From the NCBI RefSeq assembly GCF_004791695.1, contig NZ_SRSO01000006.1, positions 1-64,000 on the forward strand: 64,000 nucleotides of DNA, in the 5' to 3' direction. Each line of letters begins with the position of its first letter. Position 1 is the stretch's first letter. This document shows, one piece after another, positions 26,748 through 35,371 of this stretch. The position numbers and the translations under genes are program-made. The notes under the pieces were generated by a model. It ran no database searches, had not been told where the DNA came from, and was given only the letters and a program-made list of their open reading frames with translations. This DNA comes from Flavivirga rizhaonensis. GTDB lineage: Bacteria; Bacteroidota; Bacteroidia; Flavobacteriales; Flavobacteriaceae.

Positions 26748-28340
26748 ATGAACACAAATTTTTTAGAAATCCCAGAAGCTTATAAAATAAAATCCCTTTT
26801 GCATCAAAATACGTATTTGGTAGATGGTCAATTAAAACAATGGGATGGAGATACTGCCGAAGTGTATTCAACCATATCTTCAACCCCAAAATATAAACCA
26901 ACACTATTAGGGACCATTCCGCAATTGGGAGAAAAAGAAGCTTTAGCGTCATTAGATTCGGCAACTATGGCTTATGATAAGGGGCAAGGTTTGTGGCCTA
27001 CAATGAAAGTGGTCGATAGAATAGCTTACATGGAAAAATTTGTTGAGCAAATGAAAACCAAGCGAGGAGAAGTTGTTAAGTTTTTAATGTGGGAAATAGG
27101 TAAAAATTTATCAGATTCAGAAAAAGAATTTGATAGAACGATTGATTATATATACGATACTATTGAAGCCTATAAGCAAATTGATAGAGATTCAGCAAAA
27201 TTTGAAAAGAATGAAGGCGTGTATGCTCACATTCGTAGAGGACCATTAGGTGTTGTTTTGTGCTTAGGACCATATAATTATCCATTAAATGAAACATTTA
27301 CATTGCTTATTCCTGCATTAATTATGGGCAATACGGTTATTTTTAAGCCAGCTAAACTAGGTGTTTTATTAATTTCCCCATTATTGGAAGCCTTTCAAAA
27401 TAGTTTTCCAAAAGGTGTTGTAAACGTTATTTATGGTCGCGGTCGAGTATTAGCAACCCCTATTATGCAATCGGGTAAAATTGATGTATTAGCATTAATT
27501 GGTAATAGTAAATCTGCAAATGCCATTCAAAATAATCATCCAAAAAAGAACAGATTGCGTTTAGTATTAGGTTTAGAAGCCAAAAACCCTGCGATCGTTT
27601 TGCCAGATGCCGATTTAGATTTAGCAGTGAACGAATGTATTGCAGGGACACTCTCTTTTAATGGGCAACGTTGTACAGCCTTAAAGGTGTTATATGTACA
27701 TGAATCTATTGTAGATGACTTTAATAAACGATATTCAGCAAAAGTAGATGCTCTTAAATTTGGCAATCCGTGGGAATCTGGCGTTAAATTAACACCACTT
27801 CCAGAGGTAGATAAACCTGCTTATATTCAAGAATTAATAGGTGATGCTCTAGAAAAAGGAGCGACAATATTGAATGGTAAAGGCGGGGAAATTAGTGAGA
27901 ATTTTATATTCCCAGCAGTTTTATATCCTGTTGATAAAAGTATGCGGATATATAATGAGGAGCAGTTTGGACCATTGGTGCCTATTGTTCCATTTACGGA
28001 TATTGAAGAACCATTAGATGATATGGCAGCATCTAATTATGGACAACAGGTGAGTTTGTTTGGTAAAGATATAAATACACTATCGCCATTAATTGATACT
28101 TTGGTAAACTTGGTGTGTCGCGTTAATTTAAATAGCTCTTGTCAAAGAGGACCAGATGTATATCCTTTTACAGGTAGAAAAGATTCAGCATTTAGTACTT
28201 TGAGTGTTCATGATGCGTTACGCTCATTCTCAATAAGAACCTTTGTAGCATCAAAAGATAACGATTATAATATTGCCATTTTAAGAGAACTACTAGAGAA
28301 AAAGACATCTAACTTTATAAGTACAGATTATATTTTATAA
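26748..28340 (+). CDS. gapN: NADP-dependent glyceraldehyde-3-phosphate dehydrogenase-like (ALDH superfamily)
   Basis: A 530-residue aldehyde dehydrogenase. The catalytic residues are Cys 309 ([10 protein letters not shown]) and Glu 277 (LGLEAKNP), with the oxyanion asparagine in GPYNYPLN. The fold is full length, and the [22 protein letters not shown] ending resembles the non-phosphorylating GapN group, which oxidises glyceraldehyde 3-phosphate to 3-phosphoglycerate with NADP. It would provide NADPH by bypassing the ATP-forming step of glycolysis. The neighbouring azurin gene appears to be a separate unit. Another aldehyde substrate cannot be excluded. Confidence 0.75.
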   Translation: MNTNFLEIPEAYKIKSLLHQNTYLVDGQLKQWDGDTAEVYSTISSTPKYKPTLLGTIPQLGEKEALASLDSATMAYDKGQGLWPTMKVVDRIAYMEKFVEQMKTKRGEVVKFLMWEIGKNLSDSEKEFDRTIDYIYDTIEAYKQIDRDSAKFEKNEGVYAHIRRGPLGVVLCLGPYNYPLNETFTLLIPALIMGNTVIFKPAKLGVLLISPLLEAFQNSFPKGVVNVIYGRGRVLATPIMQSGKIDVLALIGNSKSANAIQNNHPKKNRLRLVLGLEAKNPAIVLPDADLDLAVNECIAGTLSFNGQRCTALKVLYVHESIVDDFNKRYSAKVDALKFGNPWESGVKLTPLPEVDKPAYIQELIGDALEKGATILNGKGGEISENFIFPAVLYPVDKSMRIYNEEQFGPLVPIVPFTDIEEPLDDMAASNYGQQVSLFGKDINTLSPLIDTLVNLVCRVNLNSSCQRGPDVYPFTGRKDSAFSTLSVHDALRSFSIRTFVASKDNDYNIAILRELLEKKTSNFISTDYIL

Positions 28341-28395
28341 AACACGTATTCATTATATTTTATTATTTTTACGACTAACAATATTTTTTAAAAGT

Positions 28396-28908
28396 ATGAA
28401 GGCATTTACGTATTTGATTTTATCATTTTTTTCGGTTTTAGTAATAGTTGCTTGCGGAGGTAAAGAAGAAAAAAAGAAAGAAGGGTTTAGTTATGAAAAT
28501 AAAGAAACCACCTCTAAGAACACTGAAACGGATGACTCTAATAATGTGGTAATTACTTCTAATGATTTAATGAAATTTAGCAAGAATGAAATTAGAGTCA
28601 AAGCTGGTCAAAAAGTGATATTAACACTTAAGCACATTGGGAAATTAGACAAGAAAATAATGGGGCATAATTTTGTGCTATTGAAACAAGGGGTTAATTT
28701 AAGTGCCTTTGGGAATAAGGCTGCTACATCTGCAGATAATGAATATATTCCAAAAGGTTCAAAAGATATTATAGCTCATACTAAATTAATAGGAGCAGGA
28801 GAAACTACAGTAATTAAGTTTGATGCACCAGCTGCTGGTGAATATGAATTTTTATGTAGTTTTCCAGGGCATTATACTATGATGAAAGGTAAGTTTATTG
28901 TGGAATAG
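28396..28908 (+). CDS. Azurin-type blue copper lipoprotein
   Basis: A 170-residue cupredoxin with a lipobox (VIVAC, Cys 20) and a charged, disordered linker to about residue 50. The copper ligands have azurin spacing: His 91 in GHNFVL, Cys 154 and His 159 in CSFPGHY, and Met 163. It is a single-electron carrier, probably bound to a membrane facing the periplasm. A clear terminator follows the gene. Electron donors and acceptors are unknown; the flavo-oxidoreductase cluster that begins 1.7 kb further on lacks its own cytochrome, so an electron-transfer link is possible but speculative. Confidence 0.9.
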   Translation: MKAFTYLILSFFSVLVIVACGGKEEKKKEGFSYENKETTSKNTETDDSNNVVITSNDLMKFSKNEIRVKAGQKVILTLKHIGKLDKKIMGHNFVLLKQGVNLSAFGNKAATSADNEYIPKGSKDIIAHTKLIGAGETTVIKFDAPAAGEYEFLCSFPGHYTMMKGKFIVE

Positions 28909-28957
28909 GAAACTATTTGTATAAACTTTAGAGTTTAACATTAAGAATTAAGAAAGT

Positions 28958-28986
28958 ACCATTTAATAACATAAATGGTGTTTTTT
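28958..28986 (+). terminator. Rho-independent terminator after azurin
   Basis: ACCATTTA (28958-28965) pairs with TAAATGGT (28972-28979), followed by one G and six T. It lies 50 bases after the stop codon. Confidence 0.8.
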
Positions 28987-29033
28987 GTTTATGGAGTAAG
29001 TAAAATGATATAAGTTAAGAAATAATAGTCAAA

Positions 29034-30067
29034 ATGAAATTATTCGCAGGATCATATTCAGAGGTTGTATCAGACGGATTGGAGGGGCATGGAGAAGGCA
29101 TTTACATGACCATTATGGTGAACTTCAATTGCTTTATAAACTTAAAAGTAAAAATGCCGCTTATATTGCTTTGAATGAAGAAAAAAACCTGCTTTACTCA
29201 TTTCAAGAAGTAACCAAAGAAAAAAATCCAAAACTATGTACATATTCAATTATTGATGGTCAATTTAAATTGATAAACGAACAAGTTATTTCTGGGGGAC
29301 TTCCATGTCATTTGTTGAAAATTGAGGATAGGGATCTTCTAGTAGTTGCATGTTATCAAACTGGAAGTGTTTTAGTTTATCCACTTGACAGAAATGGCAT
29401 TCCAAAATCAGCAAGTCAAGAAATTATTCATGTAGGATTTAGTATAAATGCATTACGTCAAGAATCAGCACACGCACATATGATTAGCTACAATATTCAT
29501 GATGGCTTAATATATGTCCCTGATTTAGGTATGGATAAAATCATGGTTTATAAAATTACAGATAATAATCAATTGCAGGAAAATCATCAAATTGAAATAC
29601 CAAAAGGAGGAGGTCCTCGACATATGGTTTTTCATCCATCCAACCATTATGCTTTTGTTATGAATGAGTTAACGGGCGCTGTTAGTTTGCTGAAAAATAA
29701 CAATGGAAAATTCGCCTGGATACAAAACACATCATCGCTATCTATAGATCATTTTGGAGAAGCATCTTCTTCAGCCATAAAAATATCTAAAACAGGGCGA
29801 TTTATTTATTGTGGAAATCGAAGTAATCATACGATTTCTATTTTAGAGTTTGATGAAGAAACTCGGGTTTTAAAGTTTGTTGGTAGTCAATCTACCTTTG
29901 GTAAAACTCCTAGAGATTTTACACTCTCTCCTTCTGGTAACTGGTTACTTGTCGCTAACCAAGATTCTGATACCATCGTAGTGTTTGCAATTAATGAGCA
30001 GGCTGGACTCTTAAACAAAGCTCAAGAAAATAAAGAATCGAAATCTATTTCCTGTTTGAAATTTTAG
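29034..30067 (+). pseudogene. Lactonase-family (6-phosphogluconolactonase-like) gene with a frameshift near its start
   Basis: The seven-bladed propeller frame is open from about 29108 to 30067 and has family motifs such as HAHMISY, GGGPRHMVFHPS, GRFIYCGNRSNHTISI and SPSGNWLLVANQDSDTI. The expected N-terminus, MKLFAGSYSEVV and GHGEGIY, is encoded in another frame from the ATG at 29034. One missing base between about 29103 and 29107 joins the two, after which DHYGELQLLYKL continues. No ATG serves the long frame. Either the gene is broken or the sequence has an error. The family hydrolyses sugar lactones; this copy could have served the nearby sugar-oxidation cluster. Confidence 0.75.
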
Positions 30068-30652
30068 TTTGATACTTTCTTGTACGAATAGCCATGCTTG
30101 TAGAGTATTTATACCAATTCTCATTTGAAATAAGCGTAATAAAACATCCTTTTTCACCTTCTACTTCAATATAAAAAGAAACCGTAACTGAGGCTATGCT
30201 TTATTTTTATATTTTGTATAAAGCAAAAAATCATTATATTAACGTGAACTCGATATATTAAAACTTAACAATCAGTTGTTTAATTGTTTTAATAAAGAAA
30301 CTATGTCATTCCGAACGCTACGGAGGGTAAAATATATTTTACTTGAACGTATATAGCGTAGCTATTGAGGAGGAATCCCATCCTTATGAGATTTCTCGAA
30401 AGTTTATCTTGAGCACTTCGACTCCGCTCAGTATAAACTAAAGTCGAAAGGCTCATGCTTCTCTCTGTCGAAATGACAAACACTTGAAAATCATTGATTT
30501 AATGTTGTTTTTTATGAAAAAATTAAATCGAACTGACGTTATTTTACAGTAATTCCAAACAAGAAATGGTATTAGCTTTCAGTTTTTAAAAACTATAGAT
30601 ACAAATTTCACGAATTCAGTTTCACGATACTTACTATTTATATTCCAGCATG
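30068..30652. other. Intergenic region carrying a dispersed repeat
   Basis: No gene is seen. Its main content is a repeat copy (30303-30480). A TATACCAATTCTCATTTGAAATAA word lies near 30111, and ATTCCAAACAAGAA-TGGTATTAG lies near 30552-30575; the latter recurs at 44047-44071 beside another repeat copy. Confidence 0.5.
30303..30480 (+). repeat. Dispersed intergenic repeat, copy 1
   Basis: It starts TGTCATTCCGAACGCTA, contains AAAATATATTTTA, TATAGCGTAGCT and GAGGAGGAATC, then GAGATTTCTCGAA and GTTTATCTTGAG. Copies with the same word order lie at 42966-43090 (same strand) and 44075-44187 (opposite strand). This copy is the longest. It has no coding content. Confidence 0.75.
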
Positions 30653-31573
30653 TCACGAAGCAGAACTTCTATAAGCTTTTAAGACTGCCAATTCACCCTC
30701 AATACCATCTATGGAATTACCATGTTCCATACCTAAAACACCTTTATATCCTCTGGAATGAATGTATTTGAATATGTTTTTATAATTAATTTCTCCAGTA
30801 GTAGGTTCTTTGCGACCTGGGTTATCTCCAATTTGGAAATAAGCAATTTCATCCCAACAAGCTTCAATATTAGGAATCAAATTTCCTTCTTGTATTTGTT
30901 GATGATAAATATCGAATAATATTTTGCAGGATGGTGAGTTTACTGCTTTGCAAATTTGAAATGCTTGAGGCGATTCTGTTAAAAATAATCCAGGATGATC
31001 TCTAAAATTTAAAGGCTCTAATACCATAGTTATTTGATGAGGTTCTAAAATAGCTGATGCTTGTTTTAGAGTTTCAATAACATGCTCTGTTTGGTAAGCC
31101 ATATTTTGTTTTAAATCTACATGACCAGGTACCACAGTTATCCATTGTGCATTGACACGTTTTGCAACTTCAACAGATTGTTTTATTTCATTTAAGAATT
31201 CATGTCGTTTATCGATATTTCCACTTGCTAAATTAGGCGCTTTCCAATAAATTTTATGAGCAACAAATACGCCCATGGTTATGTTTCTGTCAACCATGGT
31301 TTTTGCCATGCTTTTTTGGACTTCAACAGGGCGATTTTTCATGTTGTTATCCTCAAAAGCAGTAAAACCTTGATCTGCCATAAAGTTTAATTGATCAATA
31401 GGGTTATTGCCTGCATGATGTTTAAACATGCCTATATGAGGTGCGAAATTTAATTTGAAGGTATTCTTATTTGTATTCGAATGTAGTTTATTCAAGGCAT
31501 GCACACCTGAAAGACTCATGCCTATTAATGAAGCGGTAGCTGTACTTTTCTTAATAAATAATCTTCTTTTCAT
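30653..31573 (-). CDS. Tat-exported sugar isomerase-like TIM barrel (hydroxypyruvate isomerase-like)
   Basis: A 306-residue member of the xylose-isomerase-like AP endonuclease 2 fold. A twin-arginine signal is visible (MKRRLFIKK, then a Ser/Ala/Thr-rich and hydrophobic stretch). The core has VVPGHVDLK, MVLEPLNFRDHPG (metal-binding Glu), ILFDIYHQQIQEG (metal-binding Asp and His), IGDNPGRKEPTTGEINY and LGMEHGNS, close to the hydroxypyruvate isomerase subgroup. Export makes a classical central-metabolism role unlikely. It is the last gene of the minus-strand GMC/DUF1080 operon, which suggests isomerisation or cleavage of an oxidised sugar outside the cytoplasm. Confidence 0.75.
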   Translation of the reverse strand: MKRRLFIKKSTATASLIGMSLSGVHALNKLHSNTNKNTFKLNFAPHIGMFKHHAGNNPIDQLNFMADQGFTAFEDNNMKNRPVEVQKSMAKTMVDRNITMGVFVAHKIYWKAPNLASGNIDKRHEFLNEIKQSVEVAKRVNAQWITVVPGHVDLKQNMAYQTEHVIETLKQASAILEPHQITMVLEPLNFRDHPGLFLTESPQAFQICKAVNSPSCKILFDIYHQQIQEGNLIPNIEACWDEIAYFQIGDNPGRKEPTTGEINYKNIFKYIHSRGYKGVLGMEHGNSIDGIEGELAVLKAYRSSAS

Positions 31574-31604
31574 TTTAGTAGACTGTTCAGGTATTGAATA
31601 AATA

Positions 31605-32411
31605 TTATAATTCTAAGAGTTCAATATTTTTAAATTCTACAGGATGACTTTCACTTTGCAAAGAAATATATCCTTTTTTTAAAGGTTCTCCTTCTTTGCG
31701 CTTCCAAAATTGTTCATTATAATCAACCGCCCCACCTATTTGTGGCTTTGTATAAGTAAATACAACCTCGTTATTGATTAAATGCTTAATAATAGAATCA
31801 TTTCTAACTTCAATTTCAAGATTAACCCATTGGTCTCCATGATACGTTTTTGAAGAAGATTCAAAACAATGGTCTGTTGCAATTTTATTATCTAAAACAA
31901 CATGTGTTCCTGGAGTGCATAAATTAGCAGTAGGACGTTCGCCAACTCCTAAGCCTCCTAAAAGTTGAACTTCAATTGATATAGGGAAATTTTGGTCTAA
32001 TCCAATATTCTTAGGGTCTTCGCAATGTATCATCACACCGCTATTTGCAGTTGCCCATGATGCGCCATCGCTCAGTTGTTTTCCTGTAAAACGATATTGC
32101 AGTCGTAATTTGTAATTTGAAAACACCTTCTTATAATATATATGACCAAATGTGGAATTAAATGTATCATCATATTCATCATAATTAACTTTAAGACAAC
32201 CATCTTTAGCTACAAAGGTGTTTTTGTAATTAACACCAGCAGGATGTCCTTTAATTTTAACAGTCCAATCGTTTAAATCTTTACCATTAAATAAAGAAAT
32301 CCATTTTTCTGGTACTTCTACAGTTTTAGTGTCTTTGGTGTTTGGTTTTTCTTTGCAACTTACTACAAGTAAAACAAGTATAATATAAATTAAGCGTGAA
32401 TAATTCCTCAT
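31605..32411 (-). CDS. DUF1080 (3-keto-disaccharide hydrolase family) lipoprotein
   Basis: Starting at the ATG at 32411 the protein has 268 residues and a clean lipoprotein signal (LVLLVVSC, Cys 19); the open frame extends 20 codons further upstream into the preceding gene. The single DUF1080 domain opens with WISLFNGKDLNDW and contains SGVMIHCEDP, FPISIEVQLLGG and the closing HPVEFKNIELLEL. The family cleaves glycosidic bonds next to a 3-keto group. Its place after a GMC oxidoreductase and before a TIM-barrel isomerase supports that role. The substrate is not known. Confidence 0.82.
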   Translation of the reverse strand: MRNYSRLIYIILVLLVVSCKEKPNTKDTKTVEVPEKWISLFNGKDLNDWTVKIKGHPAGVNYKNTFVAKDGCLKVNYDEYDDTFNSTFGHIYYKKVFSNYKLRLQYRFTGKQLSDGASWATANSGVMIHCEDPKNIGLDQNFPISIEVQLLGGLGVGERPTANLCTPGTHVVLDNKIATDHCFESSSKTYHGDQWVNLEIEVRNDSIIKHLINNEVVFTYTKPQIGGAVDYNEQFWKRKEGEPLKKGYISLQSESHPVEFKNIELLEL

Positions 32412-32424
32412 ATTTTTGTAAATT

Positions 32425-33030
32425 TTATAATGACCATGCTTTGCCACCAGTTGATTCTTCAAGCGAAACACAACCTATTTGAGTTCCTGGTATAGGGTCG
32501 TATGCTAAAACATGTTCTCCAATTTGTTGGCTGGTTTTATAGACCCAAACGGATGTATTCCTTAGATCTATAAGTGCATTAAAAATAGTGGCATCTTCAT
32601 TTTTTTTGTCATTTTCATTTTCATAAATAAGTCTTTGTTTTTTCGAGACTTTTAAATATTTAGTTAATAAAGCATCATAATCTTTATGCTCTAATAAAGA
32701 AACCCCTTCTTCAGGAATATTTAGGGCTTTTATAATGGTGCTAATTCCTTTTTTGAATTTATATTGCATGTCATCCTCATAAACTTCATAAACATATAAA
32801 TCTATAAACTCAGGTACATTAACATCGAGTGCTCCAGGTGTAATTTCTGTTTTCGGAAGCATGATATCTATTAAATTTTTTAAAACGATGCCTTCATCGA
32901 CAGATAATAATTTAGGAATCCATAATTTAACTTCTGTGTTACAACTTTGAAGCAAGCTCATAATACTAGGCGTAGCAATAGTGTAACCTAGTGTGAGTCC
33001 TAATCCTTTCAATACCTCTCTTCTATTCAT
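32425..33030 (-). CDS. Gluconate 2-dehydrogenase subunit 3 family protein, copy 1
   Basis: A 201-residue small subunit of membrane-bound GMC-type dehydrogenases. The N-terminus has the twin arginines MNRREVLKG, a hydrophobic stretch and SLLQSC, so it is probably Tat-exported and may be lipidated at Cys 30. Helical parts contain PGALDVNVPEFIDLYV, typical of the family (aspartate-rich, helix-forming). The conserved end reads VLAYDPIPGTQIGCVSLEESTGGKAWSL. It starts 1 base after the GMC partner stop and probably carries that signal-less flavoprotein across the membrane. Near-identical motifs occur in the second copy at 34735. Confidence 0.82.
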   Translation of the reverse strand: MNRREVLKGLGLTLGYTIATPSIMSLLQSCNTEVKLWIPKLLSVDEGIVLKNLIDIMLPKTEITPGALDVNVPEFIDLYVYEVYEDDMQYKFKKGISTIIKALNIPEEGVSLLEHKDYDALLTKYLKVSKKQRLIYENENDKKNEDATIFNALIDLRNTSVWVYKTSQQIGEHVLAYDPIPGTQIGCVSLEESTGGKAWSL

Positions 33031-33031
33031 A

Positions 33032-34717
33032 TCACAAACTTTTTAATTGTTTTGCTGCATAATTGGCTGCTCTGGCTGTTATAGCCATATAGGTAAGCGA
33101 TGGGTTTTGGCATCCAGATGAGGTCATGCAAGCACCATCTGTTACATATACATTGGGTACTGTGTGTATTTGGTTATGTTTATTTAAAATGGAAGTTTTA
33201 GGGTCTCTTCCCATACGGGCAGTTCCCATTTCATGAATACCAATACCAGGAGCCGCTAACTCGTTGAATGTTGTTATGTCTTTAAAACCAGCTTTTTTCA
33301 ACATGTCTGAAGCTTGTTGAATCATGTCTTCCCGCATTTTAAGTTCGTTTTCTTTCCATTCGGCATCAAAAGTAATGGTAGGTAATCCCCATTCATCTAG
33401 TTTTTCATAATCAAGTGTCATTTTATTATCATGGTTAGGTAAGCATTCGCCAAAGCCTCCTAATCCCATTTGCCATTCTCCAGGTTCTAGTATTTTTTCT
33501 TTGAATTCTGCACCGTATGCTAATTCTGCAACATGTTCAGAAATACCTTTTCTACTTGCGCCACCTTGATAGCCGTAACCTCTTAAGAAATCTTTTTTAT
33601 AGGTTTTATGATCACCTAAATTTCTAAATCTTGGAATGTAAATACCATTTGGTCGTCTTCCTTTGTAATATTTATCAATGAATCCATCAAATTTCCCTGA
33701 AGCTCCTGCACCTAAATGATGATCCATAATATTATGCCCTAATTCTCCCGAATCATTACCTAATCCGTTTGGAAATCTATCGGATTTAGATTGTAATAAT
33801 ATAGATGTTGATGCCATTGATGAGGCACAGCAAAAAATGATACTAGCATTAAAAACCATCGATTCTTTGGTTTCGGCATCAATGACTTTAACACCTGTTG
33901 CTTTTTTTAAATCTTGGTCATAAATAATTTCATGGACAATAGAGTTTGGTCTTAGTGTCATGTTACCAGTAAGTTCTGCCGCTGGTAATGTTGAAGAGTT
34001 GCTACTAAAATAAGCACCAAAAGGACAGCCTCGCATGCACCTATTCCTAAATTGACATTTGCTTCTACCATCATAACCTTTATTTCCAGTTATATGTGCG
34101 GTTCTACCTATCGTGAGTAATCTGTCATCAAAATTTTCTGCAAGACTGTTTTTTAAGTGTTCTTCAACACAATTAAGTTCCATTGGAGGAGTGAAAATCC
34201 CATCTGGTAGTTGAGGTAATCCTATTTTTTCGCCACTTACTCCTATATATGATTCCACATAATCGTACCAAGGCGAAATATCTTTATAACGAATGGGCCA
34301 ATCAACCCCATGTCCGTCTTTTTTATTGGCTTCAAAATCTAAATCGCTTAACCGATAACTTTGTCTGCCCCAAGTAATAGAGCGACCCCCAACATGATAC
34401 CCTCGCATCCAATCGAAACGTTTCGTTTCATTGTAAGGATGCTTTAAGTCGTTAACAAACCAATGCTTCTGTTCTGCCTTTGTTGTATAACCCGTTCTAC
34501 TTTGTTTTAATTGTTGTGCTTTTTCCTCTGCAGATACGTTTCCTCTTAATTCAAGATCCCATGGGTCTAGATGCATAGTTGGGTAATCTTCAATATGTCT
34601 AACCATTGGCCCACGTTCTAAAACCAATGTTTTTAATCCATTTTCGCAAAGCTCTTTGGCAGCCCAACCACCCGAAATACCAGTACCAATTACAATGGCA
34701 TCATAAGAATCTGTCAT
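33032..34717 (-). CDS. GMC family flavo-oxidoreductase, copy 1
   Basis: A 561-residue glucose-methanol-choline enzyme. The FAD loop IGTGISGGWAAKELCENG is at residues 10-27. A cysteine cluster (Cys 221, 227 and 231 in CQFRNRCMRGCPFG) matches the place of the [3Fe-4S] cluster in FAD glucose and fructose dehydrogenases. The C-terminal IHEMGTARMG and CQNPSLTYMAITARA hold the catalytic His/Asn region. No signal peptide is present, so export with its subunit-3 partner is likely. It would oxidise a sugar hydroxyl, perhaps at C3. It shares the operon with the DUF1080 and isomerase genes. No cytochrome c subunit is encoded nearby. Confidence 0.85.
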   Translation of the reverse strand: MTDSYDAIVIGTGISGGWAAKELCENGLKTLVLERGPMVRHIEDYPTMHLDPWDLELRGNVSAEEKAQQLKQSRTGYTTKAEQKHWFVNDLKHPYNETKRFDWMRGYHVGGRSITWGRQSYRLSDLDFEANKKDGHGVDWPIRYKDISPWYDYVESYIGVSGEKIGLPQLPDGIFTPPMELNCVEEHLKNSLAENFDDRLLTIGRTAHITGNKGYDGRSKCQFRNRCMRGCPFGAYFSSNSSTLPAAELTGNMTLRPNSIVHEIIYDQDLKKATGVKVIDAETKESMVFNASIIFCCASSMASTSILLQSKSDRFPNGLGNDSGELGHNIMDHHLGAGASGKFDGFIDKYYKGRRPNGIYIPRFRNLGDHKTYKKDFLRGYGYQGGASRKGISEHVAELAYGAEFKEKILEPGEWQMGLGGFGECLPNHDNKMTLDYEKLDEWGLPTITFDAEWKENELKMREDMIQQASDMLKKAGFKDITTFNELAAPGIGIHEMGTARMGRDPKTSILNKHNQIHTVPNVYVTDGACMTSSGCQNPSLTYMAITARAANYAAKQLKSL

Positions 34718-34734
34718 TTATTACATTTTAAAAT

Positions 34735-35367
34735 TTATAAAGACCAGGCGCGACCACCTGTTGCTTCATTAATGGAAATACAACCTTGGTAATTACCAGG
34801 AATAGGATCGTAGGCTAAAACGTCTTCACCTACCTTTTCAGAAGTAAAGTATCCGAATAAGGTATAATATTTAACTGATAATAAGAATTTATATAGAATA
34901 TAGTTTTCCATTTTACTATCATCAACTTTAGTTAAAGGAAGCCTTTGCTCTTTTAATATATTTTCGGTTTCTTCTTTTGAAACATTGAAATAAGACGATA
35001 ACGATTTTTCAAAATCTTCTTTTTTTCCGTCTAAAACATTCAAATTAAATTTATTCGTAAGTTTTTTAGCAAAAATATTCGCACCTTTTCTAAACAACTC
35101 CTGATTTTCTTTTTTTTCAATGTCATGATACATTAAATCTAAAAACTGAGGAATATTAACATCAAGTGCTCCTGGTGTATTATCTGAAGCTGGTAAAATG
35201 ATATCTACTAAATGTATGACCATATATTTTTCTTCAGAAGATAAAAATACAGGGCTCCATGTTTCTGCGTTAGCAGTACAAGAAGCAAGCATATTGAATA
35301 GTGTTGGAGCAGCTACGGTATAGCCCAAACTCATAGTCAAGTTTTTTAATGCGGATCTTCTATTCAT
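34735..35367 (-). CDS. Gluconate 2-dehydrogenase subunit 3 family protein, copy 2
   Basis: A 210-residue paralogue of the gene at 32425. It has the twin-arginine start MNRRSALKN, a hydrophobic stretch and the lipobox-like NMLASC. The family segment PGALDVNIPQFLDLMYHD and the conserved end VLAYDPIPGNYQGCISINEATGGRAWSL are present. The central part differs strongly from copy 1 (many Lys/Glu/Asn), so the pair is not recent. It stands 4 bases after the stop of the upstream GMC gene and 17 bases before the next GMC gene, so all four form one operon of two repeated pairs. Confidence 0.82.
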   Translation of the reverse strand: MNRRSALKNLTMSLGYTVAAPTLFNMLASCTANAETWSPVFLSSEEKYMVIHLVDIILPASDNTPGALDVNIPQFLDLMYHDIEKKENQELFRKGANIFAKKLTNKFNLNVLDGKKEDFEKSLSSYFNVSKEETENILKEQRLPLTKVDDSKMENYILYKFLLSVKYYTLFGYFTSEKVGEDVLAYDPIPGNYQGCISINEATGGRAWSL

Positions 35368-35371
35368 AACC

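Noticed and set aside
30301..30483. ORF of 60 codons in the intergenic region
   Set aside because: It is wholly made of dispersed repeat copy 1 and has no protein character; the frame is not kept in the other copies.
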